Shown here in pieces: positions 44,796-55,775 of a stretch of DNA of 64,000 nt (the first letter of the stretch is position 1; every line of letters starts with the position of its first letter). The position numbers were made by a program, and so were the translations under genes. The notes beneath the pieces were generated by a model. That model did no database searches. It had not been told where the DNA came from and saw only the letters and a program-made list of their open reading frames with translations. This stretch comes from Lentibacter algarum. GTDB taxonomy: Bacteria > Pseudomonadota > Alphaproteobacteria > Rhodobacterales > Rhodobacteraceae. The stretch lies in the NCBI RefSeq assembly GCF_040580765.1, contig NZ_CP158687.1, positions 1,736,001-1,800,000 on the forward strand. The letters are read 5' to 3'.

Positions 44796-45548
44796 TCAGT
44801 CCCAGAGAGGCAGTGATGTTAGTGCCGCAGTAAAAATTACTGCGTAGGCTATCCCGCGATAAAGCTTTTCACGAGCGGGGTCAAAAATCTTTGCCCCTAA
44901 GATGTTTCCAGCCACAGAAGGCACAAGAAATAACAGCCCCAAAGTGATAGGCAGAGCGTCAAGATGCCCTTTCATAGCGAACCAAAACAGCAAAAAAACG
45001 TCGAAGACAAACAAATACATCATGATATTTGCGCGGATACAGCTGACCGCTTTGGTGCTTGCAGCAAAAAGCATGATGATGGGAGGACCGGGCAATCCAA
45101 CAGCACCCCCTGTGATGCCTGCAATGGCTCCGCCTACATAAAGCAGCTTTGGCGTTATTTGGCCCCGGTAGCGCAGCCCCGCCAACAAAGATAAAGGCAC
45201 AACAATGGCCAATATCGAAACAGCGTAACGAAAAATTTCAGCAGGAACAGCCAAGAGGAAATATATCCCCGCAGGCAGAGCCACTAGGGTCGCGAAGCCA
45301 AGACGTGCTACACTGCTGGGCTCACCGTCTCGCCACGCACGCGGCAGATTGGGTATGGGGCCAAAAATATCCATAACTGTAAGAGCAACAAGAACCGAGA
45401 CTGGGTCCATAAATTGGCTCGCAAAAGGGATGAAAACCATCGCTGTTCCAAACCCAGAAAAGCCCCTGACAACCCCTGCTATAAAAACGACCAAAATTAA
45501 CCAGTAAAAACCATCGTGTTGGGCAGCATGACTGATTAATTCAGGCAT
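44796..45548 (-). CDS. TSUP (TauE/SafE) family anion exporter
   Basis: 250 residues from 45548, whose ATG overlaps the secF stop (ATGCCTGA); 45554 is an alternative. About seven helices. FIAGVVRGFSGFGTAMVFIPF at the start and GAIAGITGGAVGLPGPPIIML in the middle are the paired TSUP motifs. It may export sulfite, sulfonates or other anions; the substrate is not shown by the context. Confidence 0.88.
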   Translation of the reverse strand: MPELISHAAQHDGFYWLILVVFIAGVVRGFSGFGTAMVFIPFASQFMDPVSVLVALTVMDIFGPIPNLPRAWRDGEPSSVARLGFATLVALPAGIYFLLAVPAEIFRYAVSILAIVVPLSLLAGLRYRGQITPKLLYVGGAIAGITGGAVGLPGPPIIMLFAASTKAVSCIRANIMMYLFVFDVFLLFWFAMKGHLDALPITLGLLFLVPSVAGNILGAKIFDPAREKLYRGIAYAVIFTAALTSLPLWD

Positions 45549-46509
45549 CCACATTGGCAAATTGATTTCCTGCAGTCGCGTTAGGTTTGGTCCAGTCGCG
45601 CTTCACGCCAAGCCACAGCAATATCGTCGAGGCTACAAAAACAGAACTATACGTGCCCACAATAACGCCCCAGATCATAGCGAAAACGAAACCACGGATC
45701 ACGTCTCCGCCAAGAAAGAACAGTGCTAACAGAGCTAGCAACGTGGTCACCGACGTCATCATCGTCCGGCTCAAGGTTTCGTTGATCGAAATGTTCATAA
45801 CTTCTTTGAGCGGTTTCTGTTTGTATTTGCGCAGGTTCTCACGAACACGGTCAAACACAACAACCGTATCGTTCAGCGAGTAGCCAACAATGGTTAGAAG
45901 TGCCGCGATGATCGCAAGGTCAAAACGAATTTGGAGTTCTGAAAACACCCCAATGGTTAGCAAAACGTCATGCACCAGCGCCACAACAGCACCAACCGCA
46001 AACTGCCATTCAAATCTCAGCCAAATGTAGATGAGCACTGCTCCAATAGCCAACACCACAGCAATCATAGCCGTTTGAATGAGCTCTCCAGAAACCTTGG
46101 GCCCAACGCTCTCAACAGAGCTAAAAGTAATGTCAGGTGCCTTTTCTTGCAGAGCAATCAGAACCGCTTCAATCACTTCTGACGTCACGGCTTCTTCGCC
46201 ATCTTGCGCCTGAATACGGATCATCGCCACATTTTTGTCCTCACCAAAGCTCGGATCAAACACCTCAGTAATGGTGATGTCGCCCAAGCCTAGCGGTTCG
46301 ATAGAATCACGATAATCTGCAATTACGATCGGCATGCTGCTATCAGTGCGGATCGTGGTGCCACCTCTGAAATCGATGCCGTAATTCAGACCCTGCAACA
46401 CAAAACTCGCGAAGGCTACAACCATCATAAAGGCTGAAATACCGAGCCAAAGTTTGTATCGCGCAAAGAAATCCCAATTCGTGTCCTGCGGAACAAGTCT
46501 CAATCGCAT
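45541..46509 (-). CDS. secF: protein translocase subunit SecF
   Basis: 322 residues, six helices. YGIDFRGGTTI near residue 43 and the GYSLNDTVVVFDRVREN and ETLSRTMMTSVTTLLALLALF motifs identify SecF. With SecD it uses the proton gradient to pull exported proteins out of SecYEG. GAGGT within the end of secD serves as its ribosome binding site. Confidence 0.97.
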   Translation of the reverse strand: MRLRLVPQDTNWDFFARYKLWLGISAFMMVVAFASFVLQGLNYGIDFRGGTTIRTDSSMPIVIADYRDSIEPLGLGDITITEVFDPSFGEDKNVAMIRIQAQDGEEAVTSEVIEAVLIALQEKAPDITFSSVESVGPKVSGELIQTAMIAVVLAIGAVLIYIWLRFEWQFAVGAVVALVHDVLLTIGVFSELQIRFDLAIIAALLTIVGYSLNDTVVVFDRVRENLRKYKQKPLKEVMNISINETLSRTMMTSVTTLLALLALFFLGGDVIRGFVFAMIWGVIVGTYSSVFVASTILLWLGVKRDWTKPNATAGNQFANVDA

Positions 46510-46512
46510 GGT

Positions 46513-48174
46513 TTAGACCTCTATCGTTTTGGGTTTACGGCGTTCAAACCAGATCACAACAATCAGACGCGTTACGAAAATAGCCGTGAAGACAGATGTC
46601 AAAATGCCTAGTCCAAGTGTTATCGCAAAGCCTCGTACAGGCCCCGACCCAACTGCATATAGAATGACGGCCGTGATGAATGTAGTAATGTTGGCGTCCA
46701 CAATCGCTGACAGCGCTTTCTCGTAGCCCAAATCAATCGCTCTAGCAGGGCCTTTTGCTGACTTCAGCTCTTCCCGAATACGTTCAAACACCAGAACATT
46801 CGCATCAACTGCCATACCAATGGTCAAGACAATTCCTGCGATTCCTGGAAGCGTCAGCGTGGCACCTAACATCGAAAGCAGTCCGAATATCAAAACCACG
46901 TTAATCACCAGAGCGATGTTGGCAAAAACACCAAAGGTGCCGTAGCTTAGAACCATAAAGACAAGCACACCGACAAACGCGACGACGCAGGCGAGCTTTC
47001 CAGCTTCGATGCTGTCCGCGCCGAGCTCTGGTCCGATTGTGCGTTCTTCAAGAAACTCAAGACCTGCAGGCAATGCACCAGCGCGCAGCAAAACAGCGAG
47101 GTTGGTGCTTTCTTCCAGCGAAAAATTACCCGTAATTATGCCAGATCCGCCGGCAATATGACTTTGAATAACGGGCGCCGAAATCACTTCGCTATCGAGC
47201 ACAATAGCAAAGGGTGAGCCGATATTTTCAGCCGTGTAATCGCCAAAACGCCGCGCGCCAGTTGTATTGAACCTGAAGGAAACAGCGGGTCTACCGTTTT
47301 GATCAAAGTCAGGCTGTGCGTCGACAAGATCTTCACCCGAAACGACAGCCGCTTCTTCAAGGACATAAAAAACGCCATCTTCATCAATTGACGGCAGCAC
47401 ATAGTTCCCTGCCCCAGCTGGTGCATCAGCACTGTTTGCCCGACTTACTACCGAATGAAAGGTTAGTTGAGCTGTAGTCCCGATTATGGATTTCAACTCA
47501 GCAGCACTGCCCAGCCCCGGAACCTGGATCAGGATGCGATCGCCGCCCTGACGCTGGATTGTAGGCTCGCGGGTTCCCACTTCATCGATCCGGCGCCGAA
47601 TGATTTCAAGAGACTGTCGTACCGTGCGCTCATCTGTGGCTAACTTTTCAGCCTCGGAGAGCTGGACGATAATCACATCTCCCTCAACGCTCACTTCAAT
47701 ATCGCTAGCACCCGCACCAGATAAACTAGTCACTGGTCGAGCAAGACCACGGATAAGACTTGCCGCTACCTGTAGCTGTTCTGGTTTGGAGATTTTAATG
47801 CGCAGCTCGTCATCAGCGCTTTTTTGCAAACGCACAGTGCCCACACGCGCGCGCTCTTCACGCAGGAGGTCTCTGATCTCAGGCCAACTGCCCTTGATCC
47901 TTGCGGCGTATACATCGGCGACTTTCACTTCGGCGAGCAAATGCGCTCCACCGCGCAGATCGAGCCCCAGATTAACCAATCCAGACGGCAAATAGCTCGG
48001 CCACATCTCGGCCTGTTCAGAGAGGCCCGCAGCGCTCCCCCCAGCCTCTAGCGCCTTCACTGCGTCATTGTGTGTCTCGACGCGCGTGTAGAAACCATTT
48101 GGCAAAGCAAGCATAATACCCGCAACCACAACGAGCCAGATCAGCACCCGTTTCCATGTATCAATCTGAAGCAT
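46513..48174 (-). CDS. secD: protein translocase subunit SecD
   Basis: 553 residues. One N-terminal helix, the large periplasmic region (LGLDLRGGAHLLAEV, RRRIDEVGTREPTIQRQG) and five C-terminal helices with GMAVDANVLVFERIREE. It partners SecF. GGAG seven bases upstream supports the start; it follows yajC after 37 bp. Confidence 0.97.
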   Translation of the reverse strand: MLQIDTWKRVLIWLVVVAGIMLALPNGFYTRVETHNDAVKALEAGGSAAGLSEQAEMWPSYLPSGLVNLGLDLRGGAHLLAEVKVADVYAARIKGSWPEIRDLLREERARVGTVRLQKSADDELRIKISKPEQLQVAASLIRGLARPVTSLSGAGASDIEVSVEGDVIIVQLSEAEKLATDERTVRQSLEIIRRRIDEVGTREPTIQRQGGDRILIQVPGLGSAAELKSIIGTTAQLTFHSVVSRANSADAPAGAGNYVLPSIDEDGVFYVLEEAAVVSGEDLVDAQPDFDQNGRPAVSFRFNTTGARRFGDYTAENIGSPFAIVLDSEVISAPVIQSHIAGGSGIITGNFSLEESTNLAVLLRAGALPAGLEFLEERTIGPELGADSIEAGKLACVVAFVGVLVFMVLSYGTFGVFANIALVINVVLIFGLLSMLGATLTLPGIAGIVLTIGMAVDANVLVFERIREELKSAKGPARAIDLGYEKALSAIVDANITTFITAVILYAVGSGPVRGFAITLGLGILTSVFTAIFVTRLIVVIWFERRKPKTIEV

Positions 48175-48211
48175 TGTGGGCTCCGCCTCGTGCTTTAGTT
48201 ACTTGAGAAGC

Positions 48212-48490
48212 TTAAGCTTTTGCTGGCTCTGTTTTATTCAAAACCTGAGTAATCGTGCCTTTGATGACGCGCACTTTCACAGCATCTGCTATCTCGACTT
48301 CAAGCTCGCCATCCTCACGGACCTTAACAACTTTGCCGATAATCCCGCCCTGCGTGATCACTTGGTCACCACGGCGGATGTTCTCGATCATCTGTTGATG
48401 CTCTTTCATTTTTTTCTGCTGTGGTCGGATCAAAAGGAAATACATGATCGCGAAAATCGCGGCCAACATCAGCAAGTCACCAGGTCTCAT
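48212..48490 (-). CDS. yajC: preprotein translocase subunit YajC
   Basis: 92 residues from 48490, with GGGGG upstream; an ATG at 48541 adds 17 residues and is possible. One membrane helix ends in the diagnostic FLLIRPQQKKMKEHQQMI, followed by RRGDQVITQGGIIGKV. It associates with SecDF. First gene of the long leftward run ending at ccmG. Confidence 0.93.
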   Translation of the reverse strand: MRPGDLLMLAAIFAIMYFLLIRPQQKKMKEHQQMIENIRRGDQVITQGGIIGKVVKVREDGELEVEIADAVKVRVIKGTITQVLNKTEPAKA

Positions 48491-48674
48491 ATGCGCCCCC
48501 GTCGTGGTCTGGTTATGGGCAAAGCCCTTCAAATCCAGCATTACCTATGCCTGAACAGGATTGTTTGCAATGGGCAAAGCCGAATAGAAGCAAGGTACAA
48601 TGACCCGTTTACCTTGGGCCACAAAATCGGTCATAAGGCGGCAGCAAGATTTATTCCTCAAAAGGACAAGTGAG

Positions 48675-49967
48675 ATGCACGATATTCGCGTGATCCGTGA
48701 AAACCCCAGCGAATTTGATGCCGTGATGGCACGCCGAGGGCTCGCACCAGTCTCAGGCCACATTCTGAAACTCGATGAAGAGCGTCGTAGCAAAATTCTG
48801 GCGGCTGAAACTGCGCAAGCAGCCCAAAACAAAGCGGCAAAAGAAATTGGTGCGGCAAAAGCCTCTGGCGATACGGCTCTCTTTGAAAAGCTACGAGACG
48901 AAGTCGCTGCACAAAAAGCTGAGGTGGCTACCCTTCAAGTAGAAGCCAAGACCCTAGACGCAGCTCTGACTGAAATGCTTGGCGCTCTGCCAAATCTGCT
49001 GCACGATGACGTTCCTGTAGGCGCAGATGAAGCAGACAACAGTGAGGTGCGCAGCTGGGGTACCCCCGCGACATTGAATTTCTCAGCCCGAGAACACTTC
49101 GAGCTGGAATGTGTTAAACTAGGGATGGACTTTGAAACAGCGGCCAAGCTTTCTGGCAGCCGTTTTGTTGTTCTTTCGGGCTCTGTTGCTCGCCTGCATC
49201 GAGCTTTGGCTCAACTCATGCTAGACACGCACATCGAGGAAAATGGCCTGACCGAAACCTGGACTCCTGTTCTTGTAAAAGAGGAGATGATGTATGGCAC
49301 CGGTCAGCTCCCGAAGTTTGGCGAAGACAGCTACCAAACCACAAACGGCTGGTGGCTCGTGCCCACAGCAGAAGTTACCCTGACGAACATCGTCAATGGT
49401 ATGACAGTGGAAGAGAATACCCTACCCCGTCGCTTCGTTGCGCACACACAATGCTTCCGTTCTGAGGCTGGAAGTGCTGGACGCGACACCTCAGGCATGC
49501 TGCGCCAACACCAGTTTGAAAAGGTGGAAATGGTTTCGATCACTCATCCAGACAAAAGTTTGGAAGAGCACGATCGCATGACGCGTTGTGCTGAAGGTAT
49601 TCTAGAAAAACTAGAGCTCCCGTATCGCACTGTCGTCTTATGCACGGGTGATATCGGCTTTGGCGCAATCAAGACACATGACATTGAGGTTTGGTTGCCA
49701 GGCCAAGGAAAGTACCGCGAAATCAGCTCGGTTTCTGTCTGTGGAGATTTTCAAGCACGCCGCATGCAAGCCCGGTTCAAACCCGCAGACGGCGGGAAGC
49801 CGCAACATGTTCATACTTTGAATGGTTCAGGCTTGGCCGTTGGGCGCGCACTGATTGCCGTTCTGGAAAACGGGCAGCAAGAGGACGGATCGGTTATTCT
49901 GCCTAAGGCTCTGCACCCTTACGTTGGCGGAAAAACTACGCTCAACGTAGATGGATCATTGTGTTGA
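48675..49967 (+). CDS. serS: seryl-tRNA synthetase
   Basis: 430 residues from the ATG at 48675 (AAAAGGA upstream). An N-terminal coiled-coil arm of about 100 residues binds the long variable arm of tRNA-Ser; class II motif 2 ([26 protein letters not shown]) and motif 3 ([21 protein letters not shown]) are present. Charges tRNA-Ser in the cytosol. It diverges from yajC. Confidence 0.97.
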   Translation: MHDIRVIRENPSEFDAVMARRGLAPVSGHILKLDEERRSKILAAETAQAAQNKAAKEIGAAKASGDTALFEKLRDEVAAQKAEVATLQVEAKTLDAALTEMLGALPNLLHDDVPVGADEADNSEVRSWGTPATLNFSAREHFELECVKLGMDFETAAKLSGSRFVVLSGSVARLHRALAQLMLDTHIEENGLTETWTPVLVKEEMMYGTGQLPKFGEDSYQTTNGWWLVPTAEVTLTNIVNGMTVEENTLPRRFVAHTQCFRSEAGSAGRDTSGMLRQHQFEKVEMVSITHPDKSLEEHDRMTRCAEGILEKLELPYRTVVLCTGDIGFGAIKTHDIEVWLPGQGKYREISSVSVCGDFQARRMQARFKPADGGKPQHVHTLNGSGLAVGRALIAVLENGQQEDGSVILPKALHPYVGGKTTLNVDGSLC

Positions 49968-49998
49968 GTTTGCAAAAATTCAGCCATAGCCTGATCAA

Positions 49999-50703
49999 AT
50001 GAACAGATTGCTCGCCTTAGCCACGTTTGCCGCAGCGATATTATTTGCAGCATCCCCGTTCTTCACCTCGGGTTTCAAAGGCTTTGAGGGCAACCAATTT
50101 CCTTTGCCTCAAATCGACCCTGCTGTTCAGCCGGCAGGTTACGCATTTTCAATTTGGGGACCGATTTATCTATGGCTCATTGCAGGAACAGGTTTCGGCC
50201 TCTTCAGGCGCGCTGATGCGATTACGTGGACAAGCTCGAGGCCCGCGCTTTTCATCAGCCTCGCCATCGGCGCAACTTGGATCGCGGTTGCCCAAATCTC
50301 AGTGATCTGGGCAACCGTTCAAATCTGGCTCATGCTTATCGCCGCCCTCGCAGCATTCGTAAGGGCAAGTGATGATGACGCTTGGTGGCAAAGAGAACCG
50401 ATCGGCATTTATGCAGGGTGGCTCACAGCGGCCTCAAGCGTCTCTGTCGGTCTAGTCCTCGCAGGCTATGGATATACGACACAAGACATCGCAGCCTATG
50501 TCAGTCTCTCGATTGCTCTAATCATAGCGGTCGCAATGCAAAAAGCTTGCCCCAAGTCTCTGTCGTATCCGATCGCCGTGATTTGGGCTCTGGTCGGCAT
50601 TGTCGTCAGCAATTTAGAACCGCTCAACACAAGTGTCGTAGCGCTTTGTGCTGTAGGAATAGGCTACTTGCTGATCGGGCTCATTAAAGCCCGCAACAAC
50701 TAG
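49999..50703 (+). CDS. TspO/MBR-related membrane protein
   Basis: 234 residues with about six hydrophobic segments. [26 protein letters not shown] near residue 46 resembles the core of the tryptophan-rich sensory (TspO) family, though the protein is longer than the usual 160 residues. A tetrapyrrole- or sterol-binding role is known for the family; here it is unproved. Its end overlaps the convergent der gene by 4 bp. Confidence 0.6.
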   Translation: MNRLLALATFAAAILFAASPFFTSGFKGFEGNQFPLPQIDPAVQPAGYAFSIWGPIYLWLIAGTGFGLFRRADAITWTSSRPALFISLAIGATWIAVAQISVIWATVQIWLMLIAALAAFVRASDDDAWWQREPIGIYAGWLTAASSVSVGLVLAGYGYTTQDIAAYVSLSIALIIAVAMQKACPKSLSYPIAVIWALVGIVVSNLEPLNTSVVALCAVGIGYLLIGLIKARNN

Positions 50704-52154
50704 TCTTTCTTGCGACCTTGAGTGTGCTTTCTCAACTTTGACGGCGGAGCCTTCTTGCGTCCCTTGTATGGGTTTTTGTCGCTTTGGCCGCGCATTGTCA
50801 TGCGAATGGGCGTACCTGGCATGTCAAAGTCTTCCCGCAGACCGTTCACCAAGTATCGCGAATATGCAGCTGGCATCTTATCTGGATGCGAACACATAAC
50901 GATAAATCCGGGCGGACGCGTTTTCGCCTGAGTCATATAACGCAGCTTGATACGCTTTCCCTGTGGCGCGGGGGGCGGATGAGCTTGGACCATGCCATCG
51001 AGCCAACGGTTCAGGTGTGCAGTCGTAATCCGCTTGTTCCAGACATCATGCGCTTTGCGAATTGCATCATGCAAGCGCTCAAGTCCACGTCCGGTTTTGG
51101 CTGAGACAGTGATAAGTGGAGCGCCTCGCAACTGAGGTAGCAAGCGCGTAAAAGCTTCTTTGAGCTCTTTCAACTTATCTTGCTTATCGTCCTCAACATC
51201 CCATTTGTTGACAGCCACGACGACGGCGCGCCCTTCTCGTTCGGCAAGGTCTGCAATGCGAAGATCTTGTTGTTCAAACGGAATGGCCGCATCGAGCAAA
51301 ACAACGACAACTTCAGCAAATTTAACCGCGCGCAATCCATCCGATACAGATAGCTTTTCAAGTTTATCCTGCACTTTGGCTTTTTTACGCATACCGGCCG
51401 TGTCAAAGATACGAACTGGGGTACCCGACCAATCAAGCGTGAGGGAGATCGCATCACGGGTAATCCCAGCCTCTGGCCCCGTAAGCAGGCGATCTTCACC
51501 AAGGATTTTGTTGATCAGGGTTGACTTGCCGGCATTCGGACGGCCAACAACGGCAATCTGAAGCGGTTTTTTCTCAGTCGGAGTATGATCAGGTGCGTCT
51601 TCATCCTCGTGGACGGTCACATCAATAGCAGGCGCGTCTTCTTTTGCGCGTTCTTCATACTGGTCGGCCAACGGCATAAGAGCCGTGTAGAGTTCGTTCA
51701 GGCCCTCGCCATGCTCTGCTGATAAACGAATAGGATCGCCAAGTCCCAATCCATAAGCTTCCATCACACCAGCATCAGCGGCCATGCCTTCCGCTTTGTT
51801 TGCAGCAACAAAAACGGGAGACCCTTTACGGCGCAGGATGTCTGCAAAGACCTCGTCTGTCGGCGTAACACCAGCGCGCGCATCAATCATAAATAAGCAG
51901 GCGTCTGCCATTTCTACGGCACGCTCGGTCAAACGGCGCATGCGCCCTTGAAGGGAATCGTCAGTCGCATCCTCCAGTCCCGCCGTGTCGATCACGGTGA
52001 AACGGAGATCTCCGAGCTTCGCTTCTCCTTCGCGTAGGTCACGAGTCACTCCAGGTTGATCATCAACCAAAGCAAGACGTTTCCCAACCAAACGGTTGAA
52101 AAGAGTTGATTTGCCCACATTGGGACGGCCGACTATGGCCAAGGTAAAGCTCAT
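50700..52154 (-). CDS. der: ribosome biogenesis GTPase Der
   Basis: 484 residues with two tandem GTPase domains: [14 protein letters not shown] at the start and [14 protein letters not shown] near residue 215, each with DTAG and NKxD motifs, then a KH-like domain and a basic C-terminal tail. Required for 50S assembly. Part of the conserved leftward yfgM-bamB-der group. Confidence 0.98.
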   Translation of the reverse strand: MSFTLAIVGRPNVGKSTLFNRLVGKRLALVDDQPGVTRDLREGEAKLGDLRFTVIDTAGLEDATDDSLQGRMRRLTERAVEMADACLFMIDARAGVTPTDEVFADILRRKGSPVFVAANKAEGMAADAGVMEAYGLGLGDPIRLSAEHGEGLNELYTALMPLADQYEERAKEDAPAIDVTVHEDEDAPDHTPTEKKPLQIAVVGRPNAGKSTLINKILGEDRLLTGPEAGITRDAISLTLDWSGTPVRIFDTAGMRKKAKVQDKLEKLSVSDGLRAVKFAEVVVVLLDAAIPFEQQDLRIADLAEREGRAVVVAVNKWDVEDDKQDKLKELKEAFTRLLPQLRGAPLITVSAKTGRGLERLHDAIRKAHDVWNKRITTAHLNRWLDGMVQAHPPPAPQGKRIKLRYMTQAKTRPPGFIVMCSHPDKMPAAYSRYLVNGLREDFDMPGTPIRMTMRGQSDKNPYKGRKKAPPSKLRKHTQGRKKD

Positions 52155-52202
52155 TCTAAAAGCGCTCCAGTCGCAGAAAGCCGCACCTAACCGAGTTTAG
52201 GG

Positions 52203-53546
52203 TCAACGGAAAGCGAAAAGTTGCCCTTTACCGCTCACGACAAACATGACCCCTCCCGCGAATACGGGGCTCGTCGACGCACCACCCGGAATTTCTCCTG
52301 TTTGCAAGAGAGCTCCATTTGTCGGATCAAAGGCTCTGATCAAACCATCGCTAGAAGCAACATACAGCCGCCCACCTGCCAGAACTGGCCCGTAGTGCGC
52401 AAAGAGTGTCGCCTGCCGCTTTGGTCGGTCTTTCACAAAGAACGGCAGTTTAACGCCCCAAATCCGCTCGCCTGTTTTAGCGCTAAGACGAACAAGTTCG
52501 TTGCCGTCTGACACAAGGAAAACATCATTTCCATTAACCCAAACCGGGCTCATCGGGCCCTCTTCAGCTGTCCAGAGCCGTTCACCACTAGCCAGATCCA
52601 GTGCAACCATCCGCCCCGATTGTGTCCCCGCAAAAACAAGGTTACCTGAGATAACTGGGTCACCCGTGATGTCCGTGATCCGACTGCGCGTAAAACCGCG
52701 CCGCTGACCCGAAATAACCGAGTCCCACACACGCAGACCGCCCTGCTTGAAGGCTGCTTGCAACTCGTTTGATCCAAACGAAAAAACCACCAAGCTGTCA
52801 GAAACCGCCGGAGCAGGTCCACCAAGGATATTGTTTTTGTCAGCTGAGGACCCAAGTTGCCAAAGAATACGGCCGCTTTCAGCATTCAGTGCCCAAGCCG
52901 TTGAATCGCCGGCGACAAGATAAACGATGCCATCACGCACAGTAGGCGAGCCTGTCGCTGATGCTTGCAGTTTTTGGACCCAGAGTTCTTGTCCCGTTTT
53001 GGCGTCAAGCGCCGAAACAACACCAAACCCTGACGCAGCATAAACAACACCGTTGGCGGCTGCTAAACCACCTCCTGTCGCATCGCGACCGCTATCACGC
53101 TCTGGTACAAGGCTGACGTTCCAGAGCGCGGCCCCAGATGTCGAGGTGGCCGAAACGCGCGCCTCTGAATCAAGAGTGAATACTTTCCCATCTAGAACAA
53201 CTGGCTCTGACACGATCCGACCGAAACGGCTGTTACCTGAGCCAATATTCACATTCCAGATCGGCTCCAACGCGCCGCCAAATGCGGGATGATCGATACG
53301 GGTGTGCGGACTGTTATGACGTTGAAGCCAGTTCGAGTTGCTCTGCGCTTGGCTCAGCAAAACGGGCTCAGAGCGGTTTTCAGTCAAACCCGCATTCACC
53401 ACTATGTTGCTTGCTTCTTCTGCCCGCAGTGGCTCACGCTTGCCGGCCAGTATTGTTTCTGGCTCCTCACAGGCACTCAGCATTAAAAATGACAGAACAC
53501 CCGCGCAACACGCAATCGAACCCAGATTTGGCAGACGTTTTTTCAT
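52203..53546 (-). CDS. bamB: BamB-like outer-membrane assembly lipoprotein (PQQ repeats)
   Basis: 447 residues. A lipoprotein signal ending at LSAC (near residue 25) anchors it to the outer membrane. The rest forms PQQ-like beta-propeller blades (e.g. DGKVFTLDSEARVSATSTSGAALWNVS, DGIVYLVAGDSTAWALNAESGRILWQLG). BamB assists BamA in folding outer-membrane proteins. Operon with der and the YfgM-like gene. Confidence 0.9.
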   Translation of the reverse strand: MKKRLPNLGSIACCAGVLSFLMLSACEEPETILAGKREPLRAEEASNIVVNAGLTENRSEPVLLSQAQSNSNWLQRHNSPHTRIDHPAFGGALEPIWNVNIGSGNSRFGRIVSEPVVLDGKVFTLDSEARVSATSTSGAALWNVSLVPERDSGRDATGGGLAAANGVVYAASGFGVVSALDAKTGQELWVQKLQASATGSPTVRDGIVYLVAGDSTAWALNAESGRILWQLGSSADKNNILGGPAPAVSDSLVVFSFGSNELQAAFKQGGLRVWDSVISGQRRGFTRSRITDITGDPVISGNLVFAGTQSGRMVALDLASGERLWTAEEGPMSPVWVNGNDVFLVSDGNELVRLSAKTGERIWGVKLPFFVKDRPKRQATLFAHYGPVLAGGRLYVASSDGLIRAFDPTNGALLQTGEIPGGASTSPVFAGGVMFVVSGKGQLFAFR

Positions 53547-53585
53547 CGACTTTATCCCTCGCGCCTATTTCAGGCTATTGGTCTA

Positions 53586-54266
53586 CTACTCGCTTTGCTC
53601 TTGGGCTGTCGCCACTTCAGGCACATCACCGCCAAGAGCAACAATCAGCTGTGTCGCACGGCGGCGCAGCCCAGGCGTTGCTTCGCTATCTTGTACGATG
53701 CTGCCCAGTGCCGCAATCGCTTCTTCTGTGTTGCCTTGCTCGATCTCAATCAAAGCCAGTTGCTCTTCCACGAGTACCTCTAGCTGTGGATTTCCACCAA
53801 TCAAAGCCTCGTAGCCTGTTTTGCGTTCGGCCAAACTCAGTTGATTTTCTTGCAATGCAAGGAGCTTAAAACTCGCCACCTGACGATAGACGAGTGGCAC
53901 ATCTCCGTCGTTAGCAAGCAACTGAAGCGTTTCTTGAGCCTCTTTTTGGCTTCCAGCATCAAACTGTTCTTTCGACGTCAGCAAGGCGAGAACAGCGCGC
54001 CCGCCCACATCACTACCTTGAATAGAGGCAAGCGCCGTGGCCCGTTCGGCAGCCTCATTATTGTCCAAGGCAGCGAGTATACCGTCACCAAAGGCTTGAT
54101 ATTGCGCCGTGGCTTGAGCTTTTCGATATTCGATAAAGCCAGCCCCCCCGACAACAATAATCACAGCGCAAATCACCATCCAGCCATAGCGCTTCATCCA
54201 AGCAAAAAGCCTATCACGACGCACCTCTTCGGTGACTTCTTCAATAAAACTGTCAGTATCGCTCAC
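53586..54266 (-). CDS. YfgM-like tetratricopeptide membrane protein
   Basis: 226 residues with a GTG start preceded by AAGGGC. One helix (about residues 28-47: WMVICAVIIVVGGAGFIEY) and a TPR-like periplasmic part rich in Ala and Glu. YfgM works as a chaperone-associated partner of PpiD at the translocon; in many genomes it lies before bamB and der as here. First gene of that operon. Confidence 0.85.
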   Translation of the reverse strand: MSDTDSFIEEVTEEVRRDRLFAWMKRYGWMVICAVIIVVGGAGFIEYRKAQATAQYQAFGDGILAALDNNEAAERATALASIQGSDVGGRAVLALLTSKEQFDAGSQKEAQETLQLLANDGDVPLVYRQVASFKLLALQENQLSLAERKTGYEALIGGNPQLEVLVEEQLALIEIEQGNTEEAIAALGSIVQDSEATPGLRRRATQLIVALGGDVPEVATAQEQSE

Positions 54267-54396
54267 GCCGTTGCCCTTTCGGTTTTGACCCTCTTACAGT
54301 CTTGACTGGCCACTGCCAAGACCCGCATTAACGATCGGCAGTGAAGCGTAAATGCGCAAGAAATGAGATGGCGGCTCCGGACCACACCGGCCCAAA

Positions 54397-54414
54397 CTAA
54401 ACTAGACAGTTTAG
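54397..54414. promoter_or_regulatory. inverted repeat upstream of the RND efflux operon
   Basis: CTAAACT-AGAC-AGTTTAG, seven-base perfect arms, 87 bp before the adaptor start. The size and symmetry fit a TetR-family operator. A second, looser repeat (CACTGCC 54311-54317 / GGCAGTG 54337-54343) lies closer to the YfgM-like gene. The 234-bp gap holds no gene. Confidence 0.5.
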
Positions 54415-54500
54415 AAAAACTGATCTATTTCAAAACGGGGTTCGTAAATCGGAATATTGGGCTCTAATCAGGGTCAAATTTCCCATATTAAGAGGCACAA

Positions 54501-55775
54501 ATGCGGTTAGTCCCATTCCTGACAGCGATATTGGTAACGGTTTTTCTATTTTTCCTTGTCGTCCAGCGAGACACGTTGATGAGCTTCGCAACAGGGACTG
54601 ACAAGGCAGTCACGACTGAAACCGTTTCGACAGCCTCTAATGAGAACACCAAAATTTTACGAAGAGTTGGCGTGATTGCAATCAAATCGCACGCTCAGGA
54701 AATTGACAGCGCGGTCATCCTGCGCGGCCAAACGGAGGCTGCACGTCAGGTAGATGTGCGATCAGAAACCTCTGGATTGGTTGTTTCCCCCCCCTTGCGC
54801 AAAGGCGCCTTTGTAAATGAGGGGCAAATCCTTTGTCAGCTGGATACGGGAACACGGGGATCAATTCTTGCAGAAGCCGAGGCACGGCTGGCTGAAGCCC
54901 GCGCGCGGATTCCAGAAACTGAAGCTCAAATTCCTCGTGCACAGGCGCAATTGGAGCAAGCCAAAGCTCAGCTAGAAGAAGCACTTATCAATGACAATGC
55001 TGCGCGCAAGCTTTCGAAAGGTGGATTTGCGTCAGACTCGCGCGTCGCCGCAACAGCTGCTGCAGTGCGCGGCGCAGAAGCTGCAGTCAAATCAGCTGAA
55101 GCCGCACTTAAAACTTCACAATCTGGAATGTTAGGTGTTCAAGCAGCGATTGAATCTGCCCAAGCAGGCGTGGATGCTTCCAAAAAAGAAATTTCGCGCC
55201 TCGAAATCAGAGCGCCGTTTCAAGGGCTATTGGAGAGCGACACAGCCGAGCTAGGGTCTCTCATTCAGCCGGGCGGGGCGTGCGCCACTGTGATACAGCT
55301 CGATCCAATCAAACTCGTCGGCTTTGTCCCTGAAGCCCAAGTGGATCGTGTCAAAGTTGGCGCACTCGCCGGCGGCCGCCTCACAACAGGACAAAACGTG
55401 ACAGGGGCCGTGAGTTTTCTTGGCCGAAGCGCAGATCAACTCACACGAACCTTCCGAGTCGAGATTGAAGTGCCAAACCCCGACCTCGCCATTCGCGACG
55501 GTCAAACAGCTGAAATAATTATCGGCGCAGAAGGCCGAACGGCACATTTAGTTCCACAATCCGCCCTGACTCTAGATGATACAGGACTGCTTGGTGTTCG
55601 ACTTGTCGATAGTTCGATGCAAGCCAAGTTCCAAACCGTGACACTATTGCGCGACGATATAAGAGGTGTTTGGCTTGCTGGCCTACCTGATGAAGCCGAC
55701 ATAATTATCATCGGCCAAGAATATGTCGTGGACGGTGTGCTTGTCGCGCCCGAGTATCAGGATGTTGCCCAATGA
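54501..55775 (+). CDS. RND efflux periplasmic adaptor (MFP)
   Basis: 424 residues. An N-terminal anchor helix (residues 5-25), a long alpha-hairpin rich in Ala/Glu (about residues 115-235) and the beta-barrel/lipoyl-like region with APFQGLLESDTAELGSLIQPGG. It links an inner-membrane RND pump to an outer-membrane channel, which is not encoded here. GAGGC precedes the ATG. Overlaps the pump gene by ATGA. Confidence 0.93.
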   Translation: MRLVPFLTAILVTVFLFFLVVQRDTLMSFATGTDKAVTTETVSTASNENTKILRRVGVIAIKSHAQEIDSAVILRGQTEAARQVDVRSETSGLVVSPPLRKGAFVNEGQILCQLDTGTRGSILAEAEARLAEARARIPETEAQIPRAQAQLEQAKAQLEEALINDNAARKLSKGGFASDSRVAATAAAVRGAEAAVKSAEAALKTSQSGMLGVQAAIESAQAGVDASKKEISRLEIRAPFQGLLESDTAELGSLIQPGGACATVIQLDPIKLVGFVPEAQVDRVKVGALAGGRLTTGQNVTGAVSFLGRSADQLTRTFRVEIEVPNPDLAIRDGQTAEIIIGAEGRTAHLVPQSALTLDDTGLLGVRLVDSSMQAKFQTVTLLRDDIRGVWLAGLPDEADIIIIGQEYVVDGVLVAPEYQDVAQ

